From the NCBI RefSeq assembly GCF_014646275.1, contig NZ_BMND01000017.1, positions 90,979 through 154,978 on the forward strand: a stretch of 64,000 nt of DNA, in the 5' to 3' direction. The notes beneath the pieces are model-generated. The model saw nothing but the letters and a program-made list of their open reading frames with translations. It was not told the origin of the DNA and searched no databases. Origin of the DNA: Streptomyces kronopolitis. Its GTDB lineage: Bacteria > Actinomycetota > Actinomycetes > Streptomycetales > Streptomycetaceae. Shown piece after piece: positions 1-8,521 of this stretch (its first letter is position 1; the number at the start of each line of letters is the position of its first letter). The translations under genes were made by a program, and so were the position numbers.

Positions 1-303
1 CGGGCCGTGGTGATCGCCTGGCCGTTCGGGCACTGGCGGCGCCTCGAAGAGCCGGACACCTTCACGACGGTGCACGACGCGCCGGGCGCCAAGGCGTCCG
101 CGGCGGGTGCGCCGCATAAGGTGTCCTCCGAGAGTTTGACCGTACTCCCGACCCCTGCGGAACTCCCGCTCGTTATGGGAGTGGTGGGCCTGCGCCGGTT
201 GACGCGCGGGCGAGTCCGTGGAGTGAGGAGCAGATGTGGGGGACTTGGCGGTCGGCGCGCGGTCCGGAACCGAAGAGCCCGAAGAGCCGGCACGGCGCGG
301 TGA
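1..303 (+). CDS. sipX: Type I signal peptidase, C-terminal fragment (cut by left edge)
   Basis: This is the last ~100 codons of a membrane-bound type I signal peptidase, which removes signal peptides from exported proteins. The visible part starts at A-V-V-I-A-W-P, the end of the catalytic domain, which matches the A-F-T-I-A-W-P segment of the next gene. A hydrophobic stretch (P-L-V-M-G-V-V-G-L) follows and fits a C-terminal membrane anchor, then an Arg-rich tail ends at TGA 301-303. The start and catalytic Ser/Lys lie outside the window. Two more signal peptidase genes follow. The name rests on the known sipW-X-Y-Z order in Streptomyces, so it is an inference from position. Confidence 0.85.
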   Translation, partial: RAVVIAWPFGHWRRLEEPDTFTTVHDAPGAKASAAGAPHKVSSESLTVLPTPAELPLVMGVVGLRRLTRGRVRGVRSRCGGLGGRRAVRNRRARRAGTAR

Positions 304-1210
304 GACCCCGCAGCCGGCGGCGAGTTCCGTGCATCAGGCACAGTCATCCGCGGGAGCGCGGGCCCAGGCGCCGCACGCAGCCGGGGCGGACGCGTCGGAT
401 ACGTTGGACACGTCGGCGAGTGGCGAGGTGAGCGGCATGAAGAAGGCCAAGAAGCCGCGTGCCTTCTGGAAGGAGCTGCCGATTCTCATCGGCATCGCCC
501 TCCTCCTCGCGCTGCTGATCAAAACCTTCCTGGTGCAGGCGTTCTCCATCCCGTCCGACTCGATGCAGGACACCCTGCAGCGCGGGGACCGGGTCCTGGT
601 CGACAAGCTCACGCCGTGGTTCGGCTCCAAGCCGCAGCGCGGCGAGGTCGTCGTCTTCCACGACCCGGGCGGCTGGCTGAACGAGACGCCGACCCCCGAG
701 CCCAACCCGGTCCAGAAGGTCCTCAGCTTCATCGGCCTGATGCCCTCGGCCGAGGAGAAGGACCTGATCAAGCGGGTCATCGCGGTCGGCGGCGACACCG
801 TCGAGTGCCACGGCACCGGCCCGGTCAAGGTCAACGGCAAGGCGCTCAAGGAGGACAGCTACATCTTCCCCGGCGCCACCCCCTGCGGTGACCGCGCGTT
901 CGGCCCGATCCGCGTCCCCAAGGGCCGGATCTGGGTGATGGGCGACCACCGCGACGACTCCCTCGACTCCCGCTACCACCAGACCCTCAAGGGGAACGGC
1001 ACGGTCTCGGAGGACGAGGTCGTCGGCCGGGCGTTCACCATCGCCTGGCCCATCAACCGCTGGGCGACCCTGCCCGTACCGGACACCTTCAACCAGCCCG
1101 GGATCAACAAGGCAATGGGGGTCGCACCGGCCGCCCTGGGCCTGGCCGGCGCGGTGCCGATCGTGATCCGGCGTCGCCGGAGGCTGACCGGAGCGCGTAA
1201 CCCCAGGTAA
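236..1210 (+). CDS. sipY: Type I signal peptidase (second of a tandem series)
   Basis: Signal peptidase I of 324 aa that cleaves signal peptides on the outer face of the membrane. A low-complexity Ala/Glu/Ser-rich cytosolic region (residues 1-67) precedes a transmembrane segment (about 81-100). Box B has the catalytic Ser109 in S-I-P-S-D-S-M, the catalytic Lys179 lies in D-L-I-K-R-V-I, and box E is G-D-H-R-D-D-S-L-D-S-R. A second hydrophobic stretch near the C-terminus suggests two membrane passes. The GTG start at 236 has GAGGAG (225-230) five bases upstream, although it overlaps the previous gene by 68 bases. ATG 437, just before the membrane segment, also has a purine-rich GAGGTGAG in front and is an alternative start. 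Confidence 0.93.
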   Translation: MGDLAVGARSGTEEPEEPARRGETPQPAASSVHQAQSSAGARAQAPHAAGADASDTLDTSASGEVSGMKKAKKPRAFWKELPILIGIALLLALLIKTFLVQAFSIPSDSMQDTLQRGDRVLVDKLTPWFGSKPQRGEVVVFHDPGGWLNETPTPEPNPVQKVLSFIGLMPSAEEKDLIKRVIAVGGDTVECHGTGPVKVNGKALKEDSYIFPGATPCGDRAFGPIRVPKGRIWVMGDHRDDSLDSRYHQTLKGNGTVSEDEVVGRAFTIAWPINRWATLPVPDTFNQPGINKAMGVAPAALGLAGAVPIVIRRRRRLTGARNPR

Positions 1211-1264
1211 GGTGCCGTCCCGGATCTTCGACGCGGGCCCGGCCCGCGGGGTGGGAGCGCTGGG

Positions 1265-1993
1265 ATGAGCAGCACGACGGAACACACGACGTCCGGCCGC
1301 GGCCGGACCCTGGGCAGCACGCTGTCCGGTCTGGCCGTGGCCCTCGGCTGTGTGGCGTTCCTGGGCGGCTTCGTATGGGCGGCGCTGTCGTACCGCCCCT
1401 ATACGGTGCCCACCGATTCGATGTCGCCGACCATCGCCCCGGGGGCGCGGGTCCTGGCCCAGAAGGTGGAGGGCTCCGAGATACGGCGTGGTGACGTCGT
1501 CGTCTTCAAGGACTCCGTGTGGGGCGATGTCCCGATGGTCAAGCGGGTGGTCGGCGTCGGCGGCGACAAGGTCGCCTGCTGCACCAAGCAGGGCCGGCTG
1601 ACCATCAACGGGAAGCCCGTCGAAGAACCGTATCTGCAGGGCAGTGGCCCCGCCTCGCCCATCGGCTTCAAGGCGAAGGTCCCCGCCGGACAGCTCTTCC
1701 TGCTCGGCGATCACCGCAGCGACTCCATGGACTCGCGGGTCCACCTCACCGACGGCGACCACGGCTCCGTCCCGCGCGGCGCCGTCCAGGCCCGGGTCGA
1801 CGCCCGCGCCTGGCCGCTCGGCAGCGTCGGCGTGATGCAGCGCCCGGCCGCCTTCTCCGCGCTCCCCGGCGGCACCTCGCAGCCCGGCCCGATAGCGCCC
1901 ATCACCTTCACCGTGGTCGCCGGCGCGGTCCTCATCCTGGCCGGCGCCGCCTACGGACCGATCGCCCGGCGCGGGGCGCGCGGACGTGCCTGA
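1265..1993 (+). CDS. sipZ: Type I signal peptidase (third of the series)
   Basis: Signal peptidase I of 242 aa. An N-terminal membrane segment (about residues 19-42) is followed by the catalytic Ser52 in T-V-P-T-D-S-M, the general base Lys93 in M-V-K-R-V-V, and box E G-D-H-R-S-D-S-M-D-S-R. A C-terminal hydrophobic segment (T-F-T-V-V-A-G-A-V-L-I-L) precedes a short Arg-rich tail. The start ATG 1265 lies 54 bases after the previous gene, with GGGAG at about 1253-1257. Several signal peptidases in tandem are normal for Streptomyces, where they share the load of secreted proteins. The last eight bases overlap the NUDIX gene, so the two are probably co-translated. Confidence 0.94.
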   Translation: MSSTTEHTTSGRGRTLGSTLSGLAVALGCVAFLGGFVWAALSYRPYTVPTDSMSPTIAPGARVLAQKVEGSEIRRGDVVVFKDSVWGDVPMVKRVVGVGGDKVACCTKQGRLTINGKPVEEPYLQGSGPASPIGFKAKVPAGQLFLLGDHRSDSMDSRVHLTDGDHGSVPRGAVQARVDARAWPLGSVGVMQRPAAFSALPGGTSQPGPIAPITFTVVAGAVLILAGAAYGPIARRGARGRA

Positions 1994-2609
1994 GGGGCCG
2001 GAGGCAGACGAGCCTGACGGCTGCCGCGGGGCCGGGGCGGACGGGGCGGGCGAGCGTCGTGGGGCGGAGACACATGGGTCGGCTGACCGTCGTGTGGCGG
2101 AACCGACTCCTGACGAGCCGGTGGAAGCCGCGGTGCGCCAGGTCTCCCGCGTTGTGCTGCTCGACCCCGACGACCGGATCCTGCTGCTCCACGGCTTCGA
2201 ACCGGCCCGTCCCACCGAGACCTGGTGGTTCACCCCCGGGGGCGGCCTGGAGGGCACGGAGAGCCACGAGGAGGCCGCCCATCGTGAGCTGGCCGAGGAG
2301 ACCGGCATCACCGGCGCCGTCCTCGGGCCGGTCCTGTGGAAGCGCCGCTGCTCCTTCCCGTTCGACGGGCGGCGCTGGGAGCAGGACGAGTGGTACTACC
2401 TGGGGCGCACGGAGCGGACTGCCACCGACACCGGTGGGCAGACTGACCTGGAACGACGCAGCGTCTCGGGGCTGAGGTGGTGGACTTCTCAGGAACTGTC
2501 GGCCTCGCATGAGACGGTGTACCCGACCAGACTCGCCGAGCTGCTGCGCACGCTGCTCGTCGACGGGCCCCCTAGTGCGCCGGTGCTCCTGGAGACCCAG
2601 AGGGTCTGA
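1986..2609 (+). CDS. NUDIX hydrolase
   Basis: A 207-aa protein with a complete NUDIX box at residues 86-108 (G-x5-E-x7-R-E-L-A-E-E-T-G-I), so a Mg-dependent pyrophosphohydrolase of a nucleoside-diphosphate-linked substrate. The substrate cannot be told from the sequence. About 45 Glu/Gly/Ala-rich residues precede the fold, which begins near V-R-Q-V-S-R-V-V-L-L-D. GTG 1986 overlaps the end of sipZ by eight bases, indicating translational coupling. Starts farther downstream cannot be excluded because the N-terminus is not conserved-looking. A NUDIX gene directly behind the sip cluster is a recurrent Streptomyces arrangement (recalled). Confidence 0.9.
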   Translation: MPEGPEADEPDGCRGAGADGAGERRGAETHGSADRRVAEPTPDEPVEAAVRQVSRVVLLDPDDRILLLHGFEPARPTETWWFTPGGGLEGTESHEEAAHRELAEETGITGAVLGPVLWKRRCSFPFDGRRWEQDEWYYLGRTERTATDTGGQTDLERRSVSGLRWWTSQELSASHETVYPTRLAELLRTLLVDGPPSAPVLLETQRV

Positions 2610-2647
2610 CGCACAATAGGGGGACGCACGGCTGAAGGGGATCTGCC

Positions 2648-2956
2648 ATGAGCGCCGAGGACCTCGAGAAGTACGAGACCGAGATGGAGCTGAAGCTCTA
2701 CCGGGAGTACCGCGACGTCGTCGGGCTGTTCAAATACGTGATCGAGACCGAGCGACGTTTCTACCTCACCAATGACTACGAGATGCAGGTGCACTCGGTG
2801 CAGGGAGAGGTCTTCTTCGAGGTGTCGATGGCCGACGCCTGGGTCTGGGACATGTACCGCCCGGCGCGCTTCGTCAAGCAGGTGCGGGTGCTCACGTTCA
2901 AGGACGTGAACATCGAGGAGCTGAACAAGAGCGATCTGGAACTTCCGGCGAGCTGA
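2648..2956 (+). CDS. DUF2469 family protein
   Basis: Small protein of 102 aa rich in Glu, Tyr and Phe, beginning M-S-A-E-D-L-E-K-Y-E-T-E-M and containing the block F-Y-L-T-N-D-Y-E-M-Q-V-H. This matches the actinobacterial DUF2469 family, whose function is unknown. Length and both ends agree with the family. The start ATG 2648 lies behind GAAGGGGATC. It sits between the NUDIX and yraN genes, as in other Streptomyces chromosomes, and a strong hairpin (2964-3035) directly after the stop suggests that the transcript ends here. Confidence 0.93.
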   Translation: MSAEDLEKYETEMELKLYREYRDVVGLFKYVIETERRFYLTNDYEMQVHSVQGEVFFEVSMADAWVWDMYRPARFVKQVRVLTFKDVNIEELNKSDLELPAS

Positions 2957-2963
2957 GCCGGCG

Positions 2964-3035
2964 GACGGCGGGCCGCCGACCGGCGTCGAGCCGACCGGTG
3001 GGAGCGGGCGGCCTGCCGGTCGACGGCCCGCCGTC
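2964..3035 (+). terminator. Hairpin terminator after the DUF2469 gene
   Basis: Perfect 11-bp inverted repeat (GACGGCGGGCC at 2964-2974 with GGCCCGCCGTC at 3025-3035). The loop is long and contains further complementary GACCGG/CCGGTC pieces. It starts eight bases after the stop codon. There is no U-tract, as is common for Streptomyces terminators. Confidence 0.6.
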
Positions 3036-3054
3036 ACCCGTGCGGGTGAGCAGG

Positions 3055-3081
3055 TTGTCCACAGGCGGCCGGTTGTCCACC
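3055..3081 (+). promoter_or_regulatory. Pair of DnaA-box sequences before yraN
   Basis: TTGTCCACA at 3055-3063 is identical to the preferred Streptomyces DnaA box, and TTGTCCACC at 3073-3081 differs at one base. The starts are 18 bp apart and both point the same way. Streptomyces DnaA is reported to bind well to paired boxes. Whether this pair acts in replication timing, DnaA titration or yraN transcription is unknown. A second pair with the same 18-bp spacing lies before rpsB (10449-10475). Confidence 0.5.
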
Positions 3082-3136
3082 AAGATCCAACAGCTTCGTG
3101 CGGGCGCGTCACAGTCGGTGCCGGAGGTGGTACCGC

Positions 3137-3694
3137 ATGAACGCCATGCAGACCGGCCGCAGGGCCGCACAGGACAGCCAGCCCACCCGCCCGCCGCGGA
3201 AGCCGCGGCCGGCAAGAGGACGGGACGCACAGCGAGCCCGACCGTGCCCGCCCAAGGCGGCGGCGCGCAGGAGGGGCACCCCCTCGACCGCCGCTCAGCC
3301 ACCGGACACCGGCCCCTCGGCAGCCGCCCCGACCGGCAACCGGCGCCGTGCCCTGGGCCGCTACGGCGAGGACCTGGCCGCCCGGCGGCTCACCGAGGCC
3401 GGCATGCGGATCCTGGACCGCAACTGGCGCTGCCGCGACGGAGAGATCGACATCGTCGCCGCCGACGGAGACGCCCTGGTGATCTGCGAGGTCAAGACCC
3501 GCCGCGCCGCCCGGTACGAACACCCCATGGCGGCCGTACGCCCCGAGAAGACCGCCCGGCTGCGACTGCTGGCGGAACGCTGGCTGGAACGGCACGGCGG
3601 CCCACCGCCCGGCGGCGTACGGATCGACGTCATCGGCATCCTGCTGCCGGCCCGCGGCGCCCCCGTCGTCCAGCACGCCCGGGGGGTGGCCTGA
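3137..3694 (+). CDS. YraN/UPF0102 nuclease-fold protein
   Basis: A 185-aa member of the UPF0102 (YraN) family, which has a Holliday-junction-resolvase-like endonuclease fold. The metal-binding signature is visible as G-E-I-D-I-V (Glu103, Asp105) and C-E-V-K-T-R (Glu118, Lys120). The first ~68 residues are Pro/Arg/Ala-rich and absent from most family members. ATG 3137 was chosen over the GTG at 3098 because a perfect GGAGGTG (3123-3129) sits seven bases upstream. The stop TGA overlaps the ATG of the next gene, giving tight coupling with comM and dprA. Both neighbours belong to DNA uptake/processing families, so a role with single-stranded or branched DNA is likely but untested. Confidence 0.92.
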   Translation: MNAMQTGRRAAQDSQPTRPPRKPRPARGRDAQRARPCPPKAAARRRGTPSTAAQPPDTGPSAAAPTGNRRRALGRYGEDLAARRLTEAGMRILDRNWRCRDGEIDIVAADGDALVICEVKTRRAARYEHPMAAVRPEKTARLRLLAERWLERHGGPPPGGVRIDVIGILLPARGAPVVQHARGVA

Positions 3695-5346
3695 TGGGAT
3701 TCGCCCGCACCTGCTCCGTCGCCCTCGTGGGCGTCGAAGGAGTCGTCGTCGAGGTCCAGGCCGACCTGGAACCGGGCGTCGCCGCCTTCACCCTCGTCGG
3801 CCTGCCCGACAAGAGCCTCATCGAATCCAGGGAACGCGTCCGCGCCGCCGTCGTGAACTCCGGCGCCGAATGGCCGCAGAAGAAACTCACCGTCGGCCTC
3901 AGCCCGGCCTCCGTACCCAAGGGCGGCAGCGGCTTCGACCTCGCCGTGGCCTGCGCGGTCCTCGGCGCCGCCGAACGCCTCGATCCCCGCGAACTCACCG
4001 ACCTGATGATGATCGGCGAACTGGGCCTGGACGGCCGCGTCCGCCCCGTACGCGGCGTCCTGCCCGCCGTCCTGGCGGCCGCCGACGCCGGATACCGCCA
4101 GGTCGTCGTCCCCGAACAGACCGCCGCCGAAGCCTCCCTCGTCCCCGGCATCTCGGTCCTCGGCGTCCGGAGCCTGCGCCAGCTCATCGGCGTCCTCGCC
4201 GACGAACCGGTACCCCACGAAGAACCTCTCGACGAAGGCCGCCCCGACCCGCTGCTCGCCGGGCTCGCCGTGTCCGGTACCTGCGCCGGAGCGGGCCTGC
4301 CGTCCGGCGACCACACCCCCGACCTCTCGGACGTCGCAGGCCAGCACGGCGCCCGCCGCGCCCTGGAAGCAGCCGCCGCCGGGCGCCACCACATCTTCTT
4401 CAAAGGCCCGCCCGGCGCCGGCAAGACCATGCTCGCCGAACGCCTCCCGGGGCTGCTGCCGCCGCTGTCCCCCAAGGAATCCCTGGAGGTCACGGCCGTC
4501 CACTCGGTGGCCGGCACCCTCCCGCCGGGCCAGCCGCTCGTCGACCGGCCGCCCTACTGCGCACCGCACCACTCCGCGACCATGGCCTCCCTCGTCGGCG
4601 GCGGCACCGGCCTGCCCCGCCCCGGAGCCGTCTCCCTCGCCCACCACGGCGTGCTGTTCATGGACGAGGCCGCGGAATGCAGCCCACGCGTCCTGGACGC
4701 CCTCCGCCAGCCCCTGGAATCCGGCCACATCACCGTCGCCCGCGCCGGCGGCATGATGCGCATGCCCGCCCGCATCCTCCTCGCCCTCGCCGCCAACCCC
4801 TGCCCCTGCGGACGCCACGGCACCGCCGGCGGCGGCTGCGAATGCCGGCCGTCCTCCATCCGGCGCTACCGCTCACGGCTCTCCGGCCCCCTGATGGACC
4901 GCGTCGACCTGCGGATCGCCGTGGAACCGGTCGCCCGCTCCGAACTCCTCGCACTGGGCCGCGGCGCCGAATCCACCGCCGTCGTGGCCGCACGCGTGCA
5001 CACCGCCCGTGAACGCGCCGCAGCCCGCCTGGCCGACACCCCCTGGAACACCAACAGCGAGGTCCCCGGCCACGAGCTGCGCACCCGCTGGCAGGTCCAC
5101 CCCGGAGCGCTGGCCCAGGCCGAACGCGACCTCGAATGCGGCCTGCTCACCGCCCGCGGACTCGACCGGGTCCTGCGCGTCGCCTGGACTGCCGCCGACC
5201 TCGCCGGCCGCGACCGCCCCACCGGCGAAGACGTCAACTGGGCCCTGGAACTGCGCACCGGCGTCCGCCGCGGCGCCCTGACCACGACCGGCGCCGACGG
5301 CAACGAGACCGCCGCCCGGCCCCGCGCCCACAGGGGCAAGCGATGA
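3694..5346 (+). CDS. ComM/YifB-like AAA+ ATPase (magnesium-chelatase-like)
   Basis: A 550-aa AAA+ protein of the ComM/YifB family. In naturally competent bacteria ComM acts as a hexameric branch-migration helicase during recombination. The N-terminal Lon-S5-like domain (to about 170) is followed by Walker A G-P-P-G-A-G-K-T (about 238-245), Walker B G-V-L-F-M-D-E-A, the family block A-P-H-H-S-A-T and the Cys-bearing N-P-C-P-C-G segment. The gene starts at ATG 3694 inside the yraN stop and ends at 5346 inside the dprA start (ATGA). Most Streptomyces are not known to be naturally competent, so the role here may be homologous recombination in general. Confidence 0.95.
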   Translation: MGFARTCSVALVGVEGVVVEVQADLEPGVAAFTLVGLPDKSLIESRERVRAAVVNSGAEWPQKKLTVGLSPASVPKGGSGFDLAVACAVLGAAERLDPRELTDLMMIGELGLDGRVRPVRGVLPAVLAAADAGYRQVVVPEQTAAEASLVPGISVLGVRSLRQLIGVLADEPVPHEEPLDEGRPDPLLAGLAVSGTCAGAGLPSGDHTPDLSDVAGQHGARRALEAAAAGRHHIFFKGPPGAGKTMLAERLPGLLPPLSPKESLEVTAVHSVAGTLPPGQPLVDRPPYCAPHHSATMASLVGGGTGLPRPGAVSLAHHGVLFMDEAAECSPRVLDALRQPLESGHITVARAGGMMRMPARILLALAANPCPCGRHGTAGGGCECRPSSIRRYRSRLSGPLMDRVDLRIAVEPVARSELLALGRGAESTAVVAARVHTARERAAARLADTPWNTNSEVPGHELRTRWQVHPGALAQAERDLECGLLTARGLDRVLRVAWTAADLAGRDRPTGEDVNWALELRTGVRRGALTTTGADGNETAARPRAHRGKR

Positions 5347-6632
5347 ACGGAGTAGACGCATGGGGCTTTGCCACGGACCGGCCCGGCACCGCCCAGGACG
5401 CCCGGGCCCGCACCCCCGGACCGGCCGCGGAGCCGGGACACGCCCCGTCCACCACCGCACCGGACACCACCCGGCGCGCGCCCAGTCGGCCACGGTCCGC
5501 GCCCGGCGGCACGGACCACGAACCCCGGCGCACCGCACGGGCCGCCCTCACCCGCATCCTCGAACCCGGCGATGAGACCGCCGGCCGCTGGGTCCGCGAA
5601 ATGGGCCCGGTGGCACTGTGGCGCATGCTGTCCGACCCGGACGCGCCGCCGCCCCCGGGCGCGAGCCCCGCCAAGACCGAGGGCCTGCGCCTGCGCGCCG
5701 CCCGGGCCCGCCCCGCCGCGGATCTCGACGCCGTCGCCGCGCTCGGCGGCCGGTTCATCTGCCCGGGCGACGACGAATGGCCCGGCCAGCTCGACGACCT
5801 CGGCGACGCCCGCCCCCTCGGACTGTGGGTACGCGGCACGGCCAACCTCAGACTCTGGGCACTGCGCTCGGTCGCCGTCGTCGGCGCCCGGGCCTGCACC
5901 GACTACGGCGCGCACCTCGCCACCACCCTCGGCGCGGACCTCGCCGACCGCGGCTGGACGGTCGTCTCCGGAGCCGCCTACGGCGTCGACGGCGCCGCCC
6001 ACCGCGGCGCACTGGCCGCGACCGGGGCGACCATCGCCGTCCTGGCCTCCGGCGTCGACTACGCCTACCCGCGCGGCCACACCGAACTGCTGGGCCGGAT
6101 CACCGAACAGGGCCTGGTGATCGCCGAGTTACCGCCCGGCGACCACCCCACCCGCAGCCGGTTCATCCAGCGCAACCGCGTCATCGCCGCACTCACCCGC
6201 GGCACCGTCGTCGTGGAGGCCGAGCTGCGCAGCGGCTCACTGGTCACCGCCCGGCGGGCGCTGACCCTCGGGCGCTTCACGATGGGCATACCGGGCCCGG
6301 TCACCAGCAGCCTGTCGGTCGGTGTGCACCAACTCCTGCGCGACGAGGCCGCGGTGGTCACCGGTGCCGACGAGGTCATCGAGCTCGTCGGCAGCATCGG
6401 CGACCTCGCCCCCGGCCGCCCGGGACCCACCCTCACCCGCGACCTCCTCGACCCCGTCGCCACCCGCGTACTGGAGGCGCTGCCCGCACGGGGCGGCGCG
6501 GACACCGGCCGCCTGGCCGAGGAAGCCGGCACGCCCCGCGAGGCGACCCAGGGCAAGCTCTTCGAGCTGTTGTCCCTCGGATTCGTGCAAAGGTGCGGCG
6601 ACCGCTGGGAGTTGGCGCGACGCGCCGAGTGA
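5343..6632 (+). CDS. dprA: DNA processing protein DprA
   Basis: A 429-aa DprA/Smf protein, which binds single-stranded DNA and loads RecA. The Rossmann-like core starts near residue 174 with S-V-A-V-V-G-A-R and contains V-S-G-A-A-Y-G-V-D-G-A-A-H, V-L-A-S-G-V-D-Y-A-Y-P and F-I-Q-R-N-R-V-I-A, all family signatures. A C-terminal winged-helix-like region (about 370-425) is present. About 60 Pro/Ala/Arg-rich residues precede the fold. The start ATG 5343 overlaps the comM stop by four bases. Together yraN, comM and dprA form one translationally coupled unit for handling recombining DNA. Confidence 0.95.
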   Translation: MNGVDAWGFATDRPGTAQDARARTPGPAAEPGHAPSTTAPDTTRRAPSRPRSAPGGTDHEPRRTARAALTRILEPGDETAGRWVREMGPVALWRMLSDPDAPPPPGASPAKTEGLRLRAARARPAADLDAVAALGGRFICPGDDEWPGQLDDLGDARPLGLWVRGTANLRLWALRSVAVVGARACTDYGAHLATTLGADLADRGWTVVSGAAYGVDGAAHRGALAATGATIAVLASGVDYAYPRGHTELLGRITEQGLVIAELPPGDHPTRSRFIQRNRVIAALTRGTVVVEAELRSGSLVTARRALTLGRFTMGIPGPVTSSLSVGVHQLLRDEAAVVTGADEVIELVGSIGDLAPGRPGPTLTRDLLDPVATRVLEALPARGGADTGRLAEEAGTPREATQGKLFELLSLGFVQRCGDRWELARRAE

Positions 6633-7021
6633 CCCACGGTTACCGGCGAGGCGGTGCTTGACCTGGGGCGAACGGGTGAAAGGGTGAGGGGAATGACCGC
6701 AGAATCCAGGTTTGCCACGCTTCGGTGCACGCGACCGACCCACGGAGAACCGGCGGCGCGGCGCAGGGGCGCACGGCGTCCCGCGCGCCGCGCCACCGCC
6801 TCCGTCCGCGCCGTCCTCCGCAGGGCCGCGACCGGCCCCTTGTCCGGATGTCGCCACGCCGTACGAGGCAACCCCCGGGTGCGGGCAGCGGAACGTATCT
6901 GCGCCCCCTGAACCTGCCGTCATCGCACACCGCAACGCTGCGGTCACGCTACGCTCACAGGCAAATTGAACCCAGATGCATCCATCCACCCGTGTCTCGG
7001 CAGAACGGCTCAAGGCGACGA
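6633..7021 (+). other. Gene-free 389 bases between dprA and whiG
   Basis: No convincing gene. It should carry the whiG promoter. GTCACGCTACGCTCAC at 6943-6958 contains one exact half (T-n-A-C-n-C) of the BldD-box consensus, with mismatches in the other half. BldD is known to control whiG in S. coelicolor, so this is a possible but weak operator. The base composition is lower in GC toward 6900-6980, as expected for a promoter region. Confidence 0.4.
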
Positions 7022-7858
7022 ATGCCCCAGCACACCTCCGGGTCTGACCGTGCGGCGGTACCCCCCGCCGCACGCGGCAGCGTGCGCCCCGCCCCGCCCA
7101 CCTCGCTCGACGAGTTGTGGCGCTCCTACAAGGCGTCAGGGGACGGGCGGCTGCGGGAACAGCTGATCCTGCACTACTCGCCGCTGGTCAAATACGTCGC
7201 CGGCCGGGTCAGCGTCGGCCTGCCCCCCAACGTCGAACAGGCCGACTTCGTCTCCTCCGGAGTCTTCGGACTGATCGACGCCATCGAGAAATTCGAACCC
7301 GAACGCTCCATCAAATTCGAGACGTACGCCATCACCCGCATCCGCGGCGCGATGATCGACGAACTGCGCGCACTCGACTGGATCCCGCGCTCCGTCCGTC
7401 AGAAGGCCCGCGCCGTCGAGCGGGCCTACGCCACCCTCGAAGCACAACTGCGCCGCACCCCCTCCGAGGCGGAGGTCGCCGCGGAGATGGACATCGGACT
7501 GGAGGAACTCCACAGCGTCTTCAGTCAGCTGTCGCTGGCGAACGTGGTCGCCCTGGAGGAGCTGCTGCACGTCGGCGGCGAGGGGGGCGAACGGCTGAGC
7601 CTGATGGACACCCTCGAGGACACGGCCGCCGAGAACCCGGTGGAGATCGCCGAGGACCGCGAGCTGCGCCGGCTCCTCGCGCGGGCCATCAACACCCTCC
7701 CCGAGCGCGAGAAGACCGTGGTCACGCTCTACTACTACGAAGGCCTCACGCTCGCCGAGATCGGCAACGTCCTCGGCGTCACGGAAAGCCGGGTCAGCCA
7801 GATCCACACCAAATCCGTCCTCCAACTACGGGCGAAACTCGCCGACGTCGGACGCTGA
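7022..7858 (+). CDS. whiG: Sporulation sigma factor WhiG
   Basis: A 278-aa sigma factor of the FliA/WhiG type that directs RNA polymerase to early sporulation genes in aerial hyphae. Visible parts are region 2 (Y-S-P-L-V-K-Y-V-A-G-R-V to S-I-K-F-E-T-Y-A-I-T-R-I-R-G-A-M), region 3 (R-R-T-P-S-E-A-E-V-A) and the region 4 helix-turn-helix (L-T-L-A-E-I-G-N-V-L-G-V-T-E-S-R-V-S-Q-I-H). The length is close to the ~280 aa of the S. coelicolor protein. ATG 7022 follows GGCGACGA, a weak ribosome site. It is transcribed alone or with the TetR-like gene 81 bases downstream. Confidence 0.96.
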   Translation: MPQHTSGSDRAAVPPAARGSVRPAPPTSLDELWRSYKASGDGRLREQLILHYSPLVKYVAGRVSVGLPPNVEQADFVSSGVFGLIDAIEKFEPERSIKFETYAITRIRGAMIDELRALDWIPRSVRQKARAVERAYATLEAQLRRTPSEAEVAAEMDIGLEELHSVFSQLSLANVVALEELLHVGGEGGERLSLMDTLEDTAAENPVEIAEDRELRRLLARAINTLPEREKTVVTLYYYEGLTLAEIGNVLGVTESRVSQIHTKSVLQLRAKLADVGR

Positions 7859-7939
7859 TCCCCCTCCCGCGCCGGGCCTTCCCACGCCATGTCGCCATAC
7901 GGAGTGCCGCGGCCGGTGCGCCATCCGTAGAGTGGTGGC

Positions 7940-8521
7940 GTGCCAAGGATTCGAGCGGCCTCCGTGGCCGAGCACCGGACGATGCAGCGCGGCGCCCTTC
8001 TGGACGCCGCCCGCACCCTGCTGTCCGAAGGCGGAACGGAAGCGCTGACCTTCCCCGCCCTCGCCGAGCGCACGGGTCTCGCGCGCTCCTCCGTGTACGA
8101 GTACTTCCGCTCGCGCGCCGCCGTGGTCGAGGAGCTGTGCGCCGTCGACTTCCCGGTATGGGCAGCGGAGGTCGAAGCGGCGATGCAGCGGGCCGACACG
8201 CCCGAGGCGAAGATCGAGGCGTACGTGCGCCGGCAACTCGCCCTGGTCGGCGACCGCCGCCACCGCGCCGTCGTCGCCATCTCGGCCGGCGAGCTGGACG
8301 CCGGAGCCCGCGAGAAGATCCGCGCGGCGCACGGCGGCCTCATCGCCATGATCGTCGAAGCGCTCGCCGACCTCGGCCACGAGCAGCCCCGACTCGCGGC
8401 CATGCTCCTCCAGGGCGTCGTCGACTCCGCGGTCCGCCGCATCGAACTCGGCGCCGCGGAGGACCCGGGGGAGATCACGGAGGCGGCGGTGGCGATGGTC
8501 CTCCGCGGAGTCCGCGGCTGA
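7940..8521 (+). CDS. TetR/AcrR-family regulator
   Basis: A 193-aa one-component regulator. The N-terminal helix-turn-helix (residues about 15-65: L-L-D-A-A-R-T-L-L, then L-T-F-P-A-L-A-E-R-T-G-L-A-R-S-S-V-Y-E-Y-F) is typical of TetR proteins. The C-terminal ~120 residues form a helical ligand/dimer domain without a recognisable subclass. GTG 7940 is the only start that keeps the HTH complete, but it has no good ribosome-binding site. It stands between whiG and an M23 peptidase gene on the other strand. The ligand and targets are unknown. Confidence 0.88.
   Translation: MPRIRAASVAEHRTMQRGALLDAARTLLSEGGTEALTFPALAERTGLARSSVYEYFRSRAAVVEELCAVDFPVWAAEVEAAMQRADTPEAKIEAYVRRQLALVGDRRHRAVVAISAGELDAGAREKIRAAHGGLIAMIVEALADLGHEQPRLAAMLLQGVVDSAVRRIELGAAEDPGEITEAAVAMVLRGVRG

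Noticed and set aside
344..2311. Long minus-strand open frame opposite sipY and sipZ
   Set aside because: Composition is low-complexity Arg/Gly/Asp typical of antisense frames in GC-rich genes, and the plus-strand proteins have catalytic motifs.
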